Origin: Amycolatopsis cihanbeyliensis | GTDB taxonomy: Bacteria > Actinomycetota > Actinomycetes > Mycobacteriales > Pseudonocardiaceae | Length of the DNA stretch: 64,000 nt | Direction of reading: 5' to 3' | NCBI RefSeq assembly: GCF_006715045.1 | Contig: NZ_VFML01000001.1 | Location: 5,242,001 to 5,306,000 of the forward strand | Part shown: one piece after another, positions 60,781 through 64,000 of the stretch | How the letters are laid out: the number at the start of each line of letters is the position of its first letter | Numbering within the stretch: position 1 is the stretch's first letter | The notes under the pieces: generated by a model | Told to the model about the DNA's origin: nothing | Seen by the model: only the letters and a program-made list of their open reading frames with translations | The model's database searches: none | Translations under genes and position numbers: made by a program

Positions 60781-61716
60781 TTGCCACACACCACCGCCAT
60801 ACCGACCGGCTTGCTCGCAGAGCTGCGCCACTTCCATCGGCACAACCCGAGCCTGCTCGACGAGGCCCTTCCGGGCCTGCGGCTGCGGCCCCTGACCGGA
60901 GGCCGCAACAACCGGGTATTCGCCTGGGACAGCCCCGACGGCGAGGTCTGCCTCAAGCTCTACCGCACCGACAAGCGCGACCGTGCCGCCTGCGAGTACC
61001 AGGCGCTCACGCACGTCGCCGCCTGCGGCGTCACCGCAGCACCGCGACCGCTGTGGCACGACCCGGACCCCGAGCTTCCCGCGGTCGCCATGAGCATGGT
61101 GCCCGGCCAGCCGGTGCCCGAACTCGCGGAGCCCACCAGCTCCCTACCCGCGGTCGTCGCAGTTCTTGGCTCGCTCCGCGAGCTCCCACTGGGCCCGTTC
61201 GTCGACATACCTCGCGTCGACTCGGCGACCACCTACATGAAACGAATCATCGAGGTCTGGCCCGGCCAGCTGGACGAGTACGCCGACGAGCCTGTCACCG
61301 CCGACATGCGCTCGCTGCTCGACGCCTGGCACGAGCACGACGACGCCGCGGTCCTCGCCGAACCGGCGCCGAGGATCTTCTCGCGGGGTGACTCCAACCT
61401 GCTCAACTGGCTCTGGCACGAACCCGATGTCCGCGTGGTGGACTGGGAGTTCGTCGGCTACAGCGACACGGCTTACGACGCCGCCGAGTTGGTCGAACAC
61501 CCCAGCGCCCACGCCATCGACGACGAAAGATGGATCTCGCTGCTACCCGATCTCGGGATCAACGACGACACCACCCGACGGCGATTCCTCGCCGCCCAGC
61601 GCACCGTCGCACTCCGCTGGCTCAGCGTGCTGTGGAAACGCCGCAACAAGCGAGCTGACGAGTTCGAATACCAGGTCAAACGGGTTCGAGAACTCATGAA
61701 CCACGACTACCTGTGA
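60781..61716 (+). CDS. Aminoglycoside-phosphotransferase-like kinase
   Basis: The 311-residue protein starts at TTG 60781 (PHTTAIPTGLLAELRHFHRH). It shows the APH/choline-kinase fold: GGRNNRVFAWDSPDGEVCLK (Brenner-like loop and K), EYQALTHV, the catalytic loop FSRGDSNLLNWLW (H replaced by R in the usual H-G-D) and the metal motif VRVVDWEFVGYSDTAYDAAE. It probably phosphorylates a small hydroxylated molecule such as a nucleoside or sugar. It is the last gene of the cluster, 48 bases after the dNMP kinase. Confidence 0.8.
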   Translation: MPHTTAIPTGLLAELRHFHRHNPSLLDEALPGLRLRPLTGGRNNRVFAWDSPDGEVCLKLYRTDKRDRAACEYQALTHVAACGVTAAPRPLWHDPDPELPAVAMSMVPGQPVPELAEPTSSLPAVVAVLGSLRELPLGPFVDIPRVDSATTYMKRIIEVWPGQLDEYADEPVTADMRSLLDAWHEHDDAAVLAEPAPRIFSRGDSNLLNWLWHEPDVRVVDWEFVGYSDTAYDAAELVEHPSAHAIDDERWISLLPDLGINDDTTRRRFLAAQRTVALRWLSVLWKRRNKRADEFEYQVKRVRELMNHDYL

Positions 61717-61976
61717 CACGATGGTGGGGTGTGTCAGAGGAAACTGACAGTCCCCGATAGTGCCGACTTGGTCCCTCACGAACCCGGCGCCGAGACGAAG
61801 GATGTCGCGTCAGGCTGGTAAGCGGGTGTGGCAATGCGCTACGGCTCAAACGCGGATACACAATGCCTCATCGTGATCCATCCATGTGCTGCCAGCCCGC
61901 TCGTGCCCGGTGAGAATCCGGTAGCGGACGTGGCAAGCTGGTGGTGCAATGGCGTTTAGACGGTGAAGGAGGCGCC

Positions 61977-63248
61977 TTGGCCGAGACGCTCACGCTGGTG
62001 ATCGAGACCGACGTCGGCACCGCGATCCGCCACATCCCGGGCGCCTCGCCGTTGCCGGAAGGCGAGACTCAAGGCTACGCGGCCGAGGATGCCATCCGGG
62101 ACGCAGCAGCGACCTGGGGCCTGCCAGACTTCGTGTTCCTGCCGGAGCAGCAGCGCGTCGGCTCCAGTGTGCGCGAACTCGGCGACGGGCTGGTGCTCGT
62201 CGGCGACCACGCGGCCGTCATCCAGTCCAAGAGCCGCACCGGTCCCACTGACGACACCAAGCGCGAGCTGTCTTGGCTACGTAAGAACGTCAAAAAGGGG
62301 CTAAGCCAGGGTAGCGGCACCGTGCGCCGCCTGATGCGCAACAGCGCGAACATGACCAACGCTCGCTGCCGCACGGTGCCCGTAGACGGTAAGGATTACA
62401 CCTGGTTGACCGTGGTCATCGTCGACCATGCAGACCCGCCGGGTGGATTCCAACTATCTCCAGCCTCCACCGAGGTGCCCGCAATCGTCCTGCTTCGCCG
62501 GGACTGGGAGTTCTTGTTCGACCACCTGCGCTCGACGCGGGCCGTGCTCGCATACCTTTTGCGCGCGGCCCGGGGAGGGGACTTCGTCGAGCTCGGTGGC
62601 GAACCCCGCCGGTACCACGAATATGCCTTAGCCGACATGGCCGCCACGCCCGATCCGGTAGACCCGGCAGTAGCGCCCCTCGTCGACGCGAAGCCCACAA
62701 CGATCGCCTCGACCGTCCGGGCCCCGCTCGAACCAGTCGGCCACGAGGACCGCGCTGCGCACGTCCTCTTTCGAATGATCATGGAGGATGTGGCGAACAC
62801 CCCGATTCCCGACGGCCGGGAAACGGATCGCCTGCTCATGCTGGCCGCGCTGGACGGGCTACCGGTCGGCAACCGCACCGAACTCGGCCGCACGCTGATG
62901 CAGTTCATGAAGTCCGCCGCTGCACAGCACGAGGGCGACGGAACGCTCGTCCACAGCCGAACGGTGATCCCCAACCCGGGCGAGTTCGATCCTTTGGTTT
63001 TCATCGTCGCGTCCAAGCTCTCCGAAGAAGCCAAACACGCCTTGGCGTTTCGGACGCAGGTGTTGCACCACGACTACAGTACCGCTGTCGGCGACTGGGA
63101 ACACTGCACCCTCGGCGTCATGCTCACGCCCACGACCGTGCCCGGCAGACTGTGGGATACCAGCACGACGGCACTCTGGGGTGACCAAGGTCAGCCCCCC
63201 GAGTTCATCGAAGAGCTGCGGGCCATCATCACCGACAGCGCTACCTGA
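61977..63248 (+). CDS. PD-(D/E)XK-nuclease-like protein
   Basis: The protein has 423 residues from TTG 61977, chosen for its ideal GAAGGAGG site (the frame is open to 61941). Near residues 55-87 a nuclease-like core is visible: FVFLPEQQRVGSSVRELGDG then LVLVGDHAAVIQSKSR. This gives E67, D70 and Q-x-K (K85), the E/D...Q-x-K pattern of PD-(D/E)XK enzymes. Basic KRELSWLRKNVKKGLS follows. The rest is unrecognised. It lies 260 bases beyond the APH-like gene and probably has its own promoter. It may act on DNA, perhaps modified DNA, but this is conjecture. Confidence 0.55.
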   Translation: MAETLTLVIETDVGTAIRHIPGASPLPEGETQGYAAEDAIRDAAATWGLPDFVFLPEQQRVGSSVRELGDGLVLVGDHAAVIQSKSRTGPTDDTKRELSWLRKNVKKGLSQGSGTVRRLMRNSANMTNARCRTVPVDGKDYTWLTVVIVDHADPPGGFQLSPASTEVPAIVLLRRDWEFLFDHLRSTRAVLAYLLRAARGGDFVELGGEPRRYHEYALADMAATPDPVDPAVAPLVDAKPTTIASTVRAPLEPVGHEDRAAHVLFRMIMEDVANTPIPDGRETDRLLMLAALDGLPVGNRTELGRTLMQFMKSAAAQHEGDGTLVHSRTVIPNPGEFDPLVFIVASKLSEEAKHALAFRTQVLHHDYSTAVGDWEHCTLGVMLTPTTVPGRLWDTSTTALWGDQGQPPEFIEELRAIITDSAT

Positions 63249-63284
63249 CCGTCAAGTCGGTCAGGACACCGATGCGAGCTCGGC

Positions 63285-63407
63285 GTGGCCTGCGGGCTAC
63301 GCGAGGTCATCAGCTACGCGACCATCTTCCACTGGAACCACCTCGGCTTCACCGCGCGCACGCAAGCCATCCTCGCCCACGCAGCACGCACAGCAATCCT
63401 GGGTACC
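63285..63407 (+). pseudogene. Remnant of a lantibiotic-dehydratase/thiopeptide-type C-terminal domain
   Basis: The plus strand reads GLREVISYATIFHWNHLGFT, then ARTQAILAHAARTAILG. This resembles the end of SpaB_C/thiopeptide-type biosynthesis domains, whose last helices read L-x-E-V-x-x-x-x-x-x-F-H-W-N-R-L-G...Q-x-x-L-A-x-A-A. No upstream part of such a gene exists, so only a tail of about 40 residues has been kept. The open frame continues for some distance without similarity. Confidence 0.45.
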
Positions 63408-63582
63408 GACACCGCCGCGTCCCCCGTACCGCAGCCCCAGCACCACAACCAAGGGGATGAGCTTGCAGCCAAACACGGCGACCCCACCGCAGGCGCGACG
63501 GGCGATTGCCAGCAGCGTGACACCGCGTCCCGGCCGATGAGCTGGCATGCGCGCACGGTAAGCCGATCACAGGCGGTGGAGC

Positions 63583-63660
63583 CGAGTGAAGCAGTACGAA
63601 GGCGCGCTCGACAACCCACTGGTAGATACCGAACCCAGTCGTGTCCAGCGCCCCATCCGA
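63583..63660 (-). pseudogene. IS5-type transposase C-terminal scrap
   Basis: The minus strand contains ALDTTGFGIYQWVVERAFVL followed by LHS. The R/Q-W-V-V-E-R-x-F/L-x-W-L-H block is the C-terminal catalytic glutamate region of IS5-type transposases. No intact gene surrounds it; neighbouring frames are broken. Confidence 0.5.
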
Positions 63661-63908
63661 AGTAGCTTCTTGATCATTCGACCTCGTTTGACGGTGAGGG
63701 TCCAGGACTTCCTTAACAGATCGGGTCCGGGACATCAGCGGGGCGAACTGCTGGCCGCCTATGGGGAAGTCCAACTGGCCATTGACACTCGTTGGTTCCA
63801 GCCAGTCGTTGGAGCGGGTTTCGCCGGTCTGGCGATCCCGGCATGACCACGACCCGGGGCTGGTCGCCGACACTCCTGTGTTCAACGACACGATCCTTAA
63901 TCATGGGT

Positions 63909-63921
63909 GTGATATTATCAC
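63909..63921. promoter_or_regulatory. Perfect palindrome, candidate operator
   Basis: GTGATATTATCAC is a perfect 13-base palindrome in a short AT-rich patch, ending five bases before the ATG at 63926. The position suggests an operator overlapping the promoter or leader of the downstream gene. Confidence 0.45.
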
Positions 63922-63925
63922 GTTC

Positions 63926-64000
63926 ATGGTTAATGGCCATGTGGAACGGGTTCGCGCCGCGATGCTCGGCCTGTGCGAGCCCATGCACGACGCCTTCACC
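63926..64000 (+). CDS. Start of an unidentified gene, cut by the window end
   Basis: The frame from ATG 63926 reads VNGHVERVRAAMLGLCEPMH, then DAFT, and runs off the window. Twenty-five residues are too few to name a family. The palindromic patch just upstream supports a real, possibly leaderless, transcript. No Shine-Dalgarno is visible. Confidence 0.3.
   Translation, partial: MVNGHVERVRAAMLGLCEPMHDAFT

Noticed and set aside
1..64000. tRNA gene or attachment site marking island integration
   Set aside because: I found no convincing tRNA cloverleaf or long direct repeat pair at region borders by eye. A tRNAscan search would decide.

Overview
The window is high-GC actinobacterial DNA. It has frequent GTG/TTG starts, ATGA/TGATG translational coupling, XRE/DUF5753 plus DUF397 pairs, BTAD regulators and a small MWPFSRR-type protein. 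The gene families suggest Pseudonocardiaceae (Saccharothrix/Amycolatopsis-like), either an accessory region of the chromosome or a large plasmid. I found no rRNA, tRNA or CRISPR array.

Layout. 0-4 kb is insertion-sequence debris: a transposase tail, an IS1380-family element whose ends abut CTAG, a GIY-YIG-like gene, and a complete-ended but frameshifted IS5-family element with perfect 21-bp inverted ends. 4-7.7 kb holds an unknown protein, a small membrane protein, a small DNA-binding-like protein and a stand-alone DnaN-like sliding clamp with a palindromic operator. 8.2-19 kb is a defence island: a complete, translationally coupled qatABCD anti-phage operon, an XRE-ImmA/IrrE regulator with an unknown partner, and a divergent nuclease-type cassette (zinc-ribbon protein, HNH-like protein, DUF4365 protein). 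The island is bracketed by clusters of one degenerate repeat in inverted orientation, which look like transposon ends, but no transposase is inside.

19.2-32.4 kb is a tad/flp pilus and secretion locus: BTAD-LysM membrane regulator, TadG/TadE-like proteins, Flp pilin, TadC, TadB, TadA, TadZ, CpaB, a secreted protein, a lipoprotein and a prepilin peptidase. 32.4-36 kb has an ECF sigma factor operon and a frameshifted XRE/DUF5753 gene with a DUF397 partner and a perfect palindromic operator. 36-40 kb has recombinase and transposase scars followed by a RipA-like membrane protein, a TIR-like protein and a helical-repeat protein, a candidate immune cassette. 41.3-43.5 kb encodes a STAND (NB-ARC/TPR) NTPase. 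44-48.2 kb is a type VII secretion-style effector set: ESX-like helper, WXG protein with a glycine-rich tail, and adjacent membrane protein and lipoprotein.

48.5-61.7 kb is the most unusual part. It is a tightly coupled operon combining an XRE-TPR regulator, RibD-like deaminase, stand-alone adenylation-carrier NRPS didomain, HAD phosphatase, CHAT-protease-like protein, QueD/QueE/QueC (preQ0 synthesis), two thymidylate-kinase-like proteins, a nucleoside 2-deoxyribosyltransferase, a small P-loop kinase, an inositol-monophosphatase-like protein and an APH-like kinase. No GTP cyclohydrolase, tRNA-guanine transglycosylase or DpdA lies nearby. My inference is that it makes a 7-deazapurine (deoxy)nucleoside or nucleotide that is phosphorylated and/or aminoacylated. 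A PD-(D/E)XK-like protein follows. The last 0.7 kb contains a lantibiotic-dehydratase-like tail, an IS remnant and the start of a truncated ORF.

All family names come from motif recognition by eye; no database search was run.
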